A DNA stretch of 64,000 nucleotides from CF-162 sp040882565 (lineage in GTDB: Bacteria > Chloroflexota > Dehalococcoidia > SM23-28-2 > RBG-16-64-32). A program made the position numbers and the translations under genes. The DNA lies in contig JBBEAZ010000042.1 of assembly GCA_040882565.1 (NCBI GenBank), forward strand, positions 62,001 through 126,000, written 5' to 3'. A model generated the notes under the pieces. It did no database searches. It was given only the letters and a program-made list of their open reading frames with translations, and was not told the DNA's origin. Shown piece by piece: positions 43,128-52,214 of the stretch. Each line of letters opens with the position of its first letter. Within the stretch, counting starts at the first letter, position 1.

Positions 43128-43133
43128 TAGAAT
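43128..43133 (+). promoter_or_regulatory. Candidate -10 box for leaderless selB
   Basis: TAGAAT ends 9 nt before the selB ATG at 43143 (an overlapping TATAGA at 43126-43131 is the alternative). No Shine-Dalgarno is seen before selB. Confidence 0.45.
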
Positions 43134-43142
43134 CAAACGGCC

Positions 43143-44984
43143 ATGTACGTCATCGGTACTGCCGGCCACGTCGACCACGGCAAGTCGACGCTGGTCCAAG
43201 CCCTCACCGGCATTGATCCGGACCGCTGGGAAGAAGAGAAGCGGCGCGGGCTGACGATCGACCTCGGGTTCGCCTTGCTACGGCTTCCCTCAGGCGACGA
43301 GGTGAGCGTCGTCGACGTCCCTGGACACGAGCGCTTCATCAAGAACATGCTGGCCGGCGTCGGCGGCATCGACCTTGCGCTCCTCGTCATCGCTGCCGAC
43401 GAAGGCGTGATGCCGCAGACCCGCGAACACCTCGCGATCATCGACCTCCTCGGCATCGAACGCGGCGTCGTCGCACTCACGAAAGCCGATCTCGTCGATC
43501 CGGATGCGTTGGAGTTGGCATGCCTCGCAGCCGCGGAGGCACTACCCGGAACAACACTCGAATGCGCGCCGATCGTCGCCTGCTCGGCCATTAGCGGCGC
43601 CGGCATCGCTGAGCTGCTCGCGACATTGGAAGCCGAACTCGCGAAGGCTGGCCGGAAGCGCGACATCGGCCGCCCCCGATTGCCCATCGACCGCGCCTTC
43701 ACGATGCCTGGCTTCGGCACAGTCGTGACAGGAACCCTCATCGACGGTTCGCTCAGCGTAGGCCAGGACGTCGAAGTGCTCCCCAGCGGGACCCGTGCGC
43801 GCGTCCGAGGCTTGCAGACCCACGGCGAGAAGGTCGACTTGGCGCCACCGGGACGGCGTACCGCGGTCAACCTATCAGGCATCGCCGTCGAAGACCTGCA
43901 CCGCGGAATGGTGCTCGCCAGGCCGGGGACGTTTCGTCCCACCACGGCCGTCGATGTGCGGCTGCGCGCCGTTCCGTACCTCTCACGGCCTGTGCGCCAC
44001 AACCTCACGATCACGTTCCACACCGGCGCCGCCGGGGCCGAGGGCCGCCTGCTGCTCCTCGACGCGGCAGAAGTAAAGCCGGGCGCCGAAGCGTGGGCCC
44101 AGGTTCGGCTCACGGAGCCGGTCGTTGCGGTTGCCGGCGATCACTGCATCATCCGCGATCCCAACGACACCCTCGGCGGCGGACTCATCGTGGAAACTGA
44201 CGTCCCACGCCACCGCCGGTTCGACGCGGAAACGATCGCGCACCTGGAGACGCTCTCGGGAGGTTCACTCGAAGACCTCGTGATCACCGCCCTTTCAGGA
44301 GCCCAGCCCACCACGGCGGCAGACATCGTCGCCGCCATAGGCCGGGACCTCGAAGCCGTTGATGCAGCCATCGGCCGGCTAATGGCGTCCGGCGATGTGA
44401 TCAGGCTCGACGACTGGCTGCACAGTCGCGCCGAGTACGACACGACGGTCGCACGGTTGGATGAGCTACTGACCACTCACCACGAGCGGTCGCCATTGCG
44501 AGCGGGAATGCCAAGGGAGGAACTGCGCACCCGCCTCGGACTGACAGCTGAACTATACGACTCCCTGCTCAAACACCTGTCAGATGCGGGCGTGGTCGCC
44601 GAGCGGGCAGGCGCCGTGGCGCTCGCCTCACATCAGCCGGCGCCCACACCAGCCCACCAGACAGTCGCGGACGCCTACCTCAAGACGCTGCGCTCCTCCC
44701 CCTACTCGCCACCGACGAACGGCCGCCCAGACGACGACCTCCTCGGGTACCTGGAAGCGCGCGGTGACGTGGTGAACGCGGGACACGGCGTCGTCTTCGC
44801 GGCCGACGCCTACGACGAAATGGTCGACCGCATCAAGGAGCGCCTGGAGACGAACGGCGCGGTCACCCTGGGGCAGGTGCGCGATATGTTCGGCACGACA
44901 CGCAAGTACGCCACTGCGCTACTCGAGCACCTCGACTCAACCCGCGTCACCCGCCGCGTCGGCGACGACCGCGTCCTCCGCTAA
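43143..44984 (+). CDS. selB: Selenocysteine-specific elongation factor SelB
   Basis: GTPase that delivers selenocysteyl-tRNA to UGA codons next to a SECIS hairpin. The 613-residue protein starts MYVIGTAGHVDHGKSTLVQA (G1 loop), with DVPGHERFIKNM (G3) and TKAD (G4). Beta-barrel domains follow, then C-terminal winged helices that bind SECIS, ending LGQVRDMFGTTRKYATALLE. The SelB-specific RRGLTIDLGF loop separates it from EF-Tu. Its presence implies selA, selC, selD and at least one selenoprotein outside the window. The last 40 nt run close to the secDF end on the other strand. Confidence 0.95.
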   Translation: MYVIGTAGHVDHGKSTLVQALTGIDPDRWEEEKRRGLTIDLGFALLRLPSGDEVSVVDVPGHERFIKNMLAGVGGIDLALLVIAADEGVMPQTREHLAIIDLLGIERGVVALTKADLVDPDALELACLAAAEALPGTTLECAPIVACSAISGAGIAELLATLEAELAKAGRKRDIGRPRLPIDRAFTMPGFGTVVTGTLIDGSLSVGQDVEVLPSGTRARVRGLQTHGEKVDLAPPGRRTAVNLSGIAVEDLHRGMVLARPGTFRPTTAVDVRLRAVPYLSRPVRHNLTITFHTGAAGAEGRLLLLDAAEVKPGAEAWAQVRLTEPVVAVAGDHCIIRDPNDTLGGGLIVETDVPRHRRFDAETIAHLETLSGGSLEDLVITALSGAQPTTAADIVAAIGRDLEAVDAAIGRLMASGDVIRLDDWLHSRAEYDTTVARLDELLTTHHERSPLRAGMPREELRTRLGLTAELYDSLLKHLSDAGVVAERAGAVALASHQPAPTPAHQTVADAYLKTLRSSPYSPPTNGRPDDDLLGYLEARGDVVNAGHGVVFAADAYDEMVDRIKERLETNGAVTLGQVRDMFGTTRKYATALLEHLDSTRVTRRVGDDRVLR

Positions 44985-44999
44985 AGCGGCTGGTGCGGC

Positions 45000-47486
45000 C
45001 TAAGCGCCTGCGGGAAGCCGCTCGTCGCCGCTTTCGCGCCTCGGGGTGAGGCGCCGCCAGATCTTCGAGAAGTCGCCGTCTTCCCAGGCGACAAGTATCT
45101 GGCTCGCGATGAAGATCGAGCTGTAAGTCCCGGCGACAATGCCAAGGAGCAGAGTGATCAGCAGCACGTTCACCTGTCCCGCCCCGAGTAACAGCAGTGC
45201 GAGGATCGCGAAGACGACAGTCAGCGAACAGTTCATCGAGCGAGCGAGCGTCTCAGTGAGGCTCGCGTTGACGATCTCATCGAAAGCGACGCCCGGGTTT
45301 ACCTCAACGTTCTCTCGGATGCGGTCGAAGACGACGATCGTATCGTGCACGCTGAATCCGAGAACTGTGAGCACCCCCGTAATGAACATGCTGTCCACTT
45401 CCGTGCCGAACACTTTGCCGAGTATCGAAAATGCACCAATGACAAAGAGCACGTCGTGCCCCGCGGCCACGATTGCAGCAATGCCATAGCGATACGCCTT
45501 CGGCACGTTGCGGAACGAATACGAGATGTAAACCATGATCGCGGCCGCAGCAAAAAGAACCGCGATCGCCGCATCGACGACAATCGAGTCTGAAACGATC
45601 TCCGACACCTGGTTGAAGTTGAGCACCGTGAACTCCCCGAGTTCCTCTCTCAGCCCGTCTTGTAGCTCGTCCCTCTCTGATGGCGGCGTCGGCCCAACCG
45701 GCGGCGACGGCGGTGTCTCGAGTTCCTCCAGGCGAATGATGAAGTTGTTGTCAGACGTCTTCTGCACCCGCGCCTCGCCGTGGCCAAGATTGCTCAGCGC
45801 GTCACGAACGTCGTCCTGGCTGATCGTATCGTCCGCGAGGTCGATCGTCATCGTCGCGCCGCTGCTGAACTCGATCCCCGGCTTGATGGCCGGCGGAATG
45901 ACCAACGACAGGATGCCGGGGACGAGGATGAGCGCCGATAACGCGAAGTAAAGGCCGCGTCGCCGGACAAAGTCGAAGACGACCGGCTTCTTTGCGCGGT
46001 CGTGTTGCGGCTCACGCCTGAGGTCCGGCGCGAAGAGCCAGAGGTGTCGCTCGAAACCGGTACCAACGAGCGCCCGCAAGAGCGTGCGCGTCACGGTAAT
46101 CGCGGAGAACATGCTGACCAGAACACCGATCCCGAGCGTGATCGCGAAACCACGCACCAGGTCGGCGTTGAACTGGTCGCCGAACCAGATCAGGATGCCA
46201 CAGGTGATCAGCGTCGAGATGTTGCTGTCGCGGATCGACGACCACGCGCGGTCGAACCCGTGGTCGACGGCCGAGGCAAGGCCACGCCCTGAGCGCAGTT
46301 CTTCCTTGATACGTTCAAACACCAGGATGTTGGCGTCCACGGCCATGCCGACCGACAGCACGAACCCCGCAATTCCGGCAAGCGTGATCGTCACCGGCCC
46401 AATCAGCGGCCCGATCTTGAAGAGCATCATCACAGTCGAGATGTAGGTGAGCAGGGCCAGCGATGCCAGGACACCCGGCAGGCGATAGTAGGCGATCATG
46501 AAGAACATGATGGCGATGATGCCGGCGATACCGGCCTGGACTCCGCGCACGAGCGTCTTGTCGCCCAGGGTCGCATCAACTTCCGACGTCTGCACCGTTC
46601 GCAGCGGCACGGGGAGTGAGCCCGCATTGAGCTGAATCGCCAGGTTCTTAGCCTCATCGAGCGACTCCGAGCCACTGATGATAGTTGACCCCTGCGTGAT
46701 CGTTGACTGCACGATCGGTGCGCTGATCAACTCGTCGTCAAGGAAGATGCCGAGCGGCTTGGTCGGCGCGAGGCGCTGAGTGATCTGCTCGAACAGTGTG
46801 GTGCCTTCGCCCGTAAACTCGATCGAAACGCCAGGTCCGGTGCCGCTGGACGTCGTGAAGACGTCGGCGCGGGCGCTTCCCGCTTTCAGCTGGCGGCCGG
46901 TGAGCGCTCGTGTTTCATTGTTCCGAACGCCCGTCGCTGGCTTCCAGACGATCGAGCCGGTCTTGTCCTCAGCGCTACACAGGGCGCCCTGAAGGCCGGT
47001 GGCGTCGACGGAGAACCGTTCGCCTTCGGCCGTCTCGCAGATGATGCCGCCGGTGGCGTCGGTTTCCGGCTCCTTGAATTGCAGCAGCGCGGTCCTCCCG
47101 ATCAGGTCCGCCGCGGCTTCTGGCGAGACCCCAGGGAGTTGAATCGCGAGCCGGTTCTTGCCTTCGCGGGTGACCTCAGTCTCCGATACGCCGAAGGCGT
47201 TAACGCGATCTTCGATGACACTCTTGGCGCCGTTCATAGCGTCATCAACATCAGTGCCGGCGGGTAGCGCGGAGAGATCCGCCTCTGTCAGCACATACGT
47301 GCCGCCCTTGAGGTCCAGACCCAGGCGCATCGCCTCGCGACCGCCGATCTCCAGCAGCGGGCCTTCTGGATAGTCGATCCAGTCCGGCAGGTACTTCTGC
47401 GGGTATCCGGGCCAGACGACCGCTATCGAGAAGATGGTCAGGACGGTGATTGCAATCAGGAGCGGCCAGGTCGTGCGATGACGCAT
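45000..47486 (-). CDS. secDF: Fused protein translocase subunits SecD-SecF
   Basis: 828-residue accessory component of the Sec translocon that uses ion flux to pull exported proteins through. The N-terminal SecD half has REAMRLGLDLKGGTYVLTEA, a large extracytoplasmic P1 domain, and six membrane helices including GMAVDANILVFERIKEELRS. The SecF half begins near residue 505 (KPVVFDFVRRRGLYFALSAL) and has GFSVHDTIVVFDRIRENV. Fusion into one chain is common in Gram-positive-type bacteria. yajC lies immediately upstream, with a 3-nt gap. Confidence 0.96.
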   Translation of the reverse strand: MRHRTTWPLLIAITVLTIFSIAVVWPGYPQKYLPDWIDYPEGPLLEIGGREAMRLGLDLKGGTYVLTEADLSALPAGTDVDDAMNGAKSVIEDRVNAFGVSETEVTREGKNRLAIQLPGVSPEAAADLIGRTALLQFKEPETDATGGIICETAEGERFSVDATGLQGALCSAEDKTGSIVWKPATGVRNNETRALTGRQLKAGSARADVFTTSSGTGPGVSIEFTGEGTTLFEQITQRLAPTKPLGIFLDDELISAPIVQSTITQGSTIISGSESLDEAKNLAIQLNAGSLPVPLRTVQTSEVDATLGDKTLVRGVQAGIAGIIAIMFFMIAYYRLPGVLASLALLTYISTVMMLFKIGPLIGPVTITLAGIAGFVLSVGMAVDANILVFERIKEELRSGRGLASAVDHGFDRAWSSIRDSNISTLITCGILIWFGDQFNADLVRGFAITLGIGVLVSMFSAITVTRTLLRALVGTGFERHLWLFAPDLRREPQHDRAKKPVVFDFVRRRGLYFALSALILVPGILSLVIPPAIKPGIEFSSGATMTIDLADDTISQDDVRDALSNLGHGEARVQKTSDNNFIIRLEELETPPSPPVGPTPPSERDELQDGLREELGEFTVLNFNQVSEIVSDSIVVDAAIAVLFAAAAIMVYISYSFRNVPKAYRYGIAAIVAAGHDVLFVIGAFSILGKVFGTEVDSMFITGVLTVLGFSVHDTIVVFDRIRENVEVNPGVAFDEIVNASLTETLARSMNCSLTVVFAILALLLLGAGQVNVLLITLLLGIVAGTYSSIFIASQILVAWEDGDFSKIWRRLTPRRESGDERLPAGA

Positions 47487-47489
47487 GCT

Positions 47490-47828
47490 CTATCCTCTAG
47501 CTTCCAGTGTTTGCCTTTGATCTGCTGCCTTCGCGGCGACCTCGTCAGCCGGCTTTAAGCGTTGAACGATCGCCGAAGCCACCGCGCGTACCTCGATACC
47601 GCCGAGGTCGAGGATGACCTCTGTCGGACCCGCCTCATCAGGAATACGAACGTCTTTGACGATAGCGATGAAGCCGGATTGTGTTAGGACTTCATCGCCG
47701 ACGCGCAGGCTCTGCAGCTGATTTCGATGCTTCTTTTGCTCCTGCTGCACCGGCCTCAGGAAGGCGAAATAGAAAAGCGCGGCGATCACGGCCGGGTAGG
47801 CCAGCGCAAGCACCCACAGCGATTCCAT
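47490..47828 (-). CDS. yajC: Preprotein translocase subunit YajC
   Basis: 112-residue single-span membrane protein that associates with SecDF. One membrane helix (8-25) contains ALFYFAFLRPVQQEQKKHRN, the family signature, followed by LRVGDEVLTQSGFIAIVKDV, a small beta domain. It is upstream of secDF in the same operon, the usual arrangement. Confidence 0.95.
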   Translation of the reverse strand: MESLWVLALAYPAVIAALFYFAFLRPVQQEQKKHRNQLQSLRVGDEVLTQSGFIAIVKDVRIPDEAGPTEVILDLGGIEVRAVASAIVQRLKPADEVAAKAADQRQTLEARG

Positions 47829-47870
47829 AGCCTGTCTAGGTTAGCGGATTCAGCCGTTAGTTGCAGCGTA

Positions 47871-48317
47871 CTACTCGACCATCGCCGGCGGTAGTTGCCC
47901 GGAGGAGCCAACATTCTCAACTTCGCCATCTGGCCGCACGAGAGCTTCGGTCAAGTACCGGCCGAATTCGCCGACGCAAGGCTCATAGCCAGGCCCCATA
48001 CCAGCAAAATCTGCGCAGCGCCATTTCTGCGTGTAGGTGACGCGGCTTCCGTCCGAAGAGACCTCCACGTCCCACGAACACTGACCCTCAATTGAGAAGC
48101 CCGGCGCCGGCCCTCCTCCCTGCAGCGTGCAGTCGAATTCCTGACCGATCAGCGGGGCCGCGTCGTCGTCTTGCTGCGCCTCCATTACCGCGCGTACCGC
48201 GTTCGCTGCTTCAACGTCCGGCGTTGGTGAAACCGTAGCATTCGGTGGGGAGTCTGCCCCGCCGCACGCCGCGAACGCCGCAATGACGCCAAGCAGAATC
48301 AACAGTCGATACAGCAT
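47871..48317 (-). CDS. Small lipoprotein of unknown function
   Basis: 148-residue lipoprotein. MLYRLLILLGVIAAFAACGG is a signal peptide with lipobox AFAAC. A Pro/Thr-rich linker and a beta-rich domain with four cysteines follow (DFDCT-type EFDCTLQ, QCSWDV, WRCADF, EPCVGEF), which could form two disulfides. No family is recognised. It stands alone between yajC and cca on the minus strand, so its operon membership is unclear. Confidence 0.7.
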   Translation of the reverse strand: MLYRLLILLGVIAAFAACGGADSPPNATVSPTPDVEAANAVRAVMEAQQDDDAAPLIGQEFDCTLQGGGPAPGFSIEGQCSWDVEVSSDGSRVTYTQKWRCADFAGMGPGYEPCVGEFGRYLTEALVRPDGEVENVGSSGQLPPAMVE

Positions 48318-48368
48318 TTTCAGTCACCCTAGAAACACCCAGCACGCGTCCTCGGTTCCAATAGCCTC

Positions 48369-49856
48369 TCACACACTCCTCGCCGCCAGCCGCTCCCGCG
48401 CGAGGGCCAACGCGTCCTCGCGCGTCCTCACCTCGCCCGTCGCCACCGCTTCCCGTACTGCTTCAAGCAGTTCGCCGAGGAGCGGGCCGGGCTCGAGGCC
48501 GAACTCCGCCATCAGGTCCTCCCCGCTCAGGAGCTTGGGCGGCGCAGTCACTCTCTCGTCCTCGAAATAGGTGCGCAGGATGTGGCCCGTAACGGCAACG
48601 TGTGCGCGATAGCCATTCCAATTGATGTCCGGCCCCACCGTTGCCAGGTGGTCAGCAAGGGACAGGAACAGCGTGTCGATCCCGGCCCCCCCGGTATCGC
48701 GGAAGAATTTGTACACGGCCCGCTTCGACGGCACGCGCTCCTGCGCCATCTGTACCGGACGCAGGTGCGCCTCGATCATCCGCCGGACGATATCGATCTC
48801 CCGTCCGGAAAACCGCAGGCGCCGCATCAGCGAGACCGCCATCTCCGCGCCGACATCGCTGTGCCCGAAGAAACGCATCCGGCCCGACTCCTCGAAAGTC
48901 TTGGTCGCCGGCTTGCCGATGTCGTGCAGCAAACCGCAAAACTTGAGCAGCGCCCCACGCGGCGTCCCCATCACCACCGGCGCTCGCATGTACTCGTGGC
49001 CACCCGACCACCAACCGAGCGCACTCCAAAGCTCGCGCCAGAGGCGGCCGTCTACCTCACCGTCCGGCTCCTCGTCCGCCAGCAGCACGTCCAGCTTTTC
49101 GACAGCGGTCAGGCAGTGGCCGAAGACATCGTAGGTGTGCTCCTTCGGCTGCTCGACGCCGCGAGTGACGTCCAGTTCCGGAAGCACCACCGCAAGCAAC
49201 CCCAGCTCCTCGAGCAGACGGACGCCCCGTCCCGCCAGCGGCGCCGCGAACACCCGCATCAACTCCTCGCGCTGCCTCTCCGGCGCCGCGTCCGAGACCG
49301 TCGGCGCCAGCCGCTCGACCATCTCGCGCGTCACCGGTTCAAGCTCGAAGCCGAGCTGCGCGGCGATTCGTGCGCCCCGCAACGGGCGCAGTGGGTCGGC
49401 TCGCAGCGCTTCCTCCGACGTTGCCCGGACAAGACGCGCGTCAAGGTCTGCGAGACCGCCGGTCGGATCGATAACATGCGTCTCCTCGGCGAGCGTGTCT
49501 GCCAGCCTCGCGCCCAACGCGTCGATCGTGTAGTCGCGGCGGCGAAGATCGTCTTCGATCGTCCCATCGAACGGCGTCAGGTCAATGACGGCGTCACCCT
49601 CGCTCAGCACGATCCGAGCGTGCTTGCGCCCGAGGTCCAGCTCCACAAACGCCCCGCTCAGCACGTCCGCAAGTTCGCGCCCAAGTACGAAAGGATCGCC
49701 AGAGATTGCGAGGTCGATGTCCCGCGCCCGAACACCCAGCAGGCCATCGCGCAGGAAGCCGCCAGCGGCGTAGGCTTCAGTTCCGCGGGCTTCGAAGAAT
49801 GCGAGTAGCTCGCGGATTAGCTCGCGGGTGCCCGGATCGATCGTGAGACGCGACAC
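48369..49856 (-). CDS. cca: CCA tRNA nucleotidyltransferase / poly(A) polymerase-type, with HD domain
   Basis: 495-residue class II nucleotidyltransferase. GGFLRDGLLGVRARDIDLAI holds the GG motif and the DxD metal site. RRDYTIDALG and the flexible-loop region follow, and an HD-type domain (LHDIGKPATKTFEESGRMRF, FFGHSDVGAE) occupies residues 300-370. It adds or repairs the CCA 3' end of tRNA; in some genomes the family is split into A-adding and CC-adding enzymes, so specificity is inferred. It lies 9 nt after def on the same strand. Confidence 0.9.
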   Translation of the reverse strand: MSRLTIDPGTRELIRELLAFFEARGTEAYAAGGFLRDGLLGVRARDIDLAISGDPFVLGRELADVLSGAFVELDLGRKHARIVLSEGDAVIDLTPFDGTIEDDLRRRDYTIDALGARLADTLAEETHVIDPTGGLADLDARLVRATSEEALRADPLRPLRGARIAAQLGFELEPVTREMVERLAPTVSDAAPERQREELMRVFAAPLAGRGVRLLEELGLLAVVLPELDVTRGVEQPKEHTYDVFGHCLTAVEKLDVLLADEEPDGEVDGRLWRELWSALGWWSGGHEYMRAPVVMGTPRGALLKFCGLLHDIGKPATKTFEESGRMRFFGHSDVGAEMAVSLMRRLRFSGREIDIVRRMIEAHLRPVQMAQERVPSKRAVYKFFRDTGGAGIDTLFLSLADHLATVGPDINWNGYRAHVAVTGHILRTYFEDERVTAPPKLLSGEDLMAEFGLEPGPLLGELLEAVREAVATGEVRTREDALALARERLAARSV

Positions 49857-49865
49857 TGGCCCTCC

Positions 49866-50372
49866 CTAGCGGGGCGTGGCCTCGCGGCTGACGCGCTCCC
49901 CCGGCTCCAGTTTCTGCAGGTGCTCCAGGCTTTCCAGGTGGTCGATGTACAGGATACCGTTGATGTGGTCGATCTCATGCTCCAGCGCCTGCGCCAGCAG
50001 GTCGTCCCGCGCCTTGACGCGGATACTCTTGCCCTCGCGGTCCAGCCCCTTCGCGACGACAACCCGATGCCGGATGATGTCCGCGTGGTACCCGGGAACT
50101 GAAAGACAGCCCTCGTTCAGTTCGCGCTCGCCCGACACCTTGACGATCTCCGGGTTGATCAGCGCGAACGGCTCCTCTTCGGGAATCCCGAACACGACCA
50201 CGCGCAACGACACACCGATCTGGGGCGCAGCCAGGCCGACGCCGTTCGCCTCGTACATGCTGTCGATCATGTCGTCGATCAAGCGCTGCAACGAGGCGTC
50301 GATGTTCGGCACGCGCTTCGCCTTTTGGCGCAGCGCTGGATCGGGCAGGTAGCGGATAGGATGCGCAGTCAT
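49866..50372 (-). CDS. def: Peptide deformylase
   Basis: 168-residue metalloenzyme that removes the N-formyl group from new proteins. All three motifs are intact: GVGLAAPQ (44-51), EGCLS (87-91, metal Cys89) and HEIDH (132-136, two metal His). The short form with GCLSVPGYHADI and VVAKGLDREG is close to type I enzymes. The ATG at 50372 is preceded by no strong Shine-Dalgarno. It starts the def-cca pair. Confidence 0.97.
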   Translation of the reverse strand: MTAHPIRYLPDPALRQKAKRVPNIDASLQRLIDDMIDSMYEANGVGLAAPQIGVSLRVVVFGIPEEEPFALINPEIVKVSGERELNEGCLSVPGYHADIIRHRVVVAKGLDREGKSIRVKARDDLLAQALEHEIDHINGILYIDHLESLEHLQKLEPGERVSREATPR

Positions 50373-50400
50373 TGGCTCCTAATTCTAGCGTGAGGTCGCC

Positions 50401-51642
50401 TTGCCGTCCCCCGTCGTCGCCGCCATCATGGATGAAATGCTCGCCCGCGGCACACTGCTTTCACTGGCCTTCTGGCTCGTCTTCCTGGGTGGCGTACGGG
50501 TCGCCGTCATACCCCCGGAGTCATGCGGTGTGGAGGACGAAGTTCAAATCGCGGAGGCCGCGCAGGGTGCTGCCGATTGGATGGCGCGGAACCAGAACGA
50601 CGACGGCAGCTACGTCTACCTCTACTTCAAAGACAGCGACACCATCCCGAATGACTACAACGAGGTCCGCCACGCCGGCGTCACAATGGCGCTTTACCAG
50701 GCCGCTGGCCGCTTGCAGGATCCCGACGCACTCGCCGCCGCCGACGACGCACTCGCCTGGATGCAGGACCATCTCGTTCGCCGCCACGATTGGGCGGCGC
50801 TCGCAGGTTCCGACCGTGAGAACCGTCCGCCGTTAGGGGCGTCTGCCCTGATGTTGGTTTCGCTGGCGGAACGCCGGCTTGCCACCGGCGATGAACAATA
50901 CGACGAACTGATGCACGAGGTCGCCCGCTACATCGCCGCGCTCCAGCGGGGGGACGGCGGCTTCCACATCGGCTGGGACGTCGGCGCCGACCAGCCGGAC
51001 ACATACGGAACGTCCCGTTACTACCCCGGCGAGGCCAACTGGGCGCTGGCACTGATGCACGAGGCGTTCCCCGGCGAGGGCTGGGACGAGCACGCCCGCG
51101 CCGCGCTCCAGTTCATCACTACGATCCGCGACGACGTTGAGGACGTGGAGTTCCCGCCGCTCGCTGACCAGTGGGCCGCCTACAGCCTCGCGGAGATGGT
51201 GGAATGGGGTCTCACTAACCAGCAGATCGACTACGCCCGCAGCCTCGCCGGGCGCTTCGGTCTCCTCGTGCGCACCGAGAGCCAGCGCGAGGGCAGTTGG
51301 TACGGCAGCGAGTTGCGTGGCCGCGACTCGCGCGCTTCCGGCGTTGGGACGTGGGCAGAAGGTCTCGCCGGACTCTGGCGGGTCGCCGCGCAAGATGATC
51401 GCCTGAGCGATGAAAAAGACAAGATCGAGGAACGCCTCCATTGCGTCGCCGGCATCCTCGCCGACCGCCAGTACACCGCGGAAGAAGCCGCGGCCTACCC
51501 ACGGCCAGGGCTCATCGAGGGGGCCTGGTTCCGCAACGAAGAAACGCGTATGGACGACCAGCAGCACGCCTTCTCCGGGATGCTTTACGCCCTCGACGCC
51601 ATTGCCGAGCACAAGACGCGCGCGCCGGAGCTACTCCCGTGA
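50401..51642 (+). CDS. Secreted or membrane-anchored alpha/alpha-toroid protein
   Basis: 413-residue protein with an N-terminal hydrophobic segment (14-38), then a repeat-built domain of aromatic and acidic helices. It includes GAADWMARNQNDDGSYVYLY, GDGGFHIGWDVGADQPDTYG and LADQWAAYSLAEMVEWGL. This resembles the (alpha/alpha)6 toroid of glycoside hydrolases and prenyl/terpene-type enzymes. The DDGSY and GDGGF motifs recall QW-type repeats, but no enzyme family is certain. The TTG at 50401 is the likely start (an ATG at 50428 is possible). It is translationally coupled to MarC (GTGA). Confidence 0.65.
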   Translation: MPSPVVAAIMDEMLARGTLLSLAFWLVFLGGVRVAVIPPESCGVEDEVQIAEAAQGAADWMARNQNDDGSYVYLYFKDSDTIPNDYNEVRHAGVTMALYQAAGRLQDPDALAAADDALAWMQDHLVRRHDWAALAGSDRENRPPLGASALMLVSLAERRLATGDEQYDELMHEVARYIAALQRGDGGFHIGWDVGADQPDTYGTSRYYPGEANWALALMHEAFPGEGWDEHARAALQFITTIRDDVEDVEFPPLADQWAAYSLAEMVEWGLTNQQIDYARSLAGRFGLLVRTESQREGSWYGSELRGRDSRASGVGTWAEGLAGLWRVAAQDDRLSDEKDKIEERLHCVAGILADRQYTAEEAAAYPRPGLIEGAWFRNEETRMDDQQHAFSGMLYALDAIAEHKTRAPELLP

Positions 51643-52214
51643 TCGACGTCCTCCGCGCAGCCGCAGGCATCTTCGCAACATTCGCGCCGTTCGCGCTGAT
51701 CCCGGCCTTCCTCGCCATCCCACGGCGCGAAGGGGGGGAAGGTCGACACGAGACCGTCGGCCTCGCTGTCGGCGTCGCGCTGGGAGCGCTCGCCGTGGTT
51801 GTCCTGTTGACCGACCTGTTCCTCGGCGCACTGGATGTCGCACCCGAGAGCTTCCAGGGCGCCGCCGCCGTGATCATGTTGCCCCTTGCCGCCCGGCTCC
51901 TCTGGTCCGGACGAGCCCTCGATCCGGGCGAGCACGTCACGTCGCGCCCCTGGCTGACGCCGCTCGCAGTCCCGGGACTCGTCGGCCCCGGCTCCATGGC
52001 CGCCGTGATCGCCTACACCGGCCGCTACGGTGAGCTAGATGCTGCCGCAGCGATCGTGCTGGCCCTCGGCGTGACCGCCGGCACCCTTGTCGGGGGGGAA
52101 CTGGTCACTCGCCGGTTGGGCGATGTTGCCCTCAACATCATCGGCCGCTTGAGCGGCGCATTCATTGTCGTCATCGCGCTCGAATTGGCGGTCGTTGGTG
52201 TGAAGAGCGTCTGA
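51639..52214 (+). CDS. MarC family (UPF0056) membrane protein
   Basis: 191-residue integral membrane protein with six segments. The N-terminus ATFAPFALIPAFLAIPRRE and the LTPLAVPGLVGPGSMAAVI segment carry the Pro/Gly pattern of the MarC/SNARE-like UPF0056 family, whose transported substrate is unproven. The start is the GTG at 51639, overlapping the upstream stop codon. Its stop abuts the convergent TauE/SafE stop with no gap. Confidence 0.82.
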   Translation: MIDVLRAAAGIFATFAPFALIPAFLAIPRREGGEGRHETVGLAVGVALGALAVVVLLTDLFLGALDVAPESFQGAAAVIMLPLAARLLWSGRALDPGEHVTSRPWLTPLAVPGLVGPGSMAAVIAYTGRYGELDAAAAIVLALGVTAGTLVGGELVTRRLGDVALNIIGRLSGAFIVVIALELAVVGVKSV

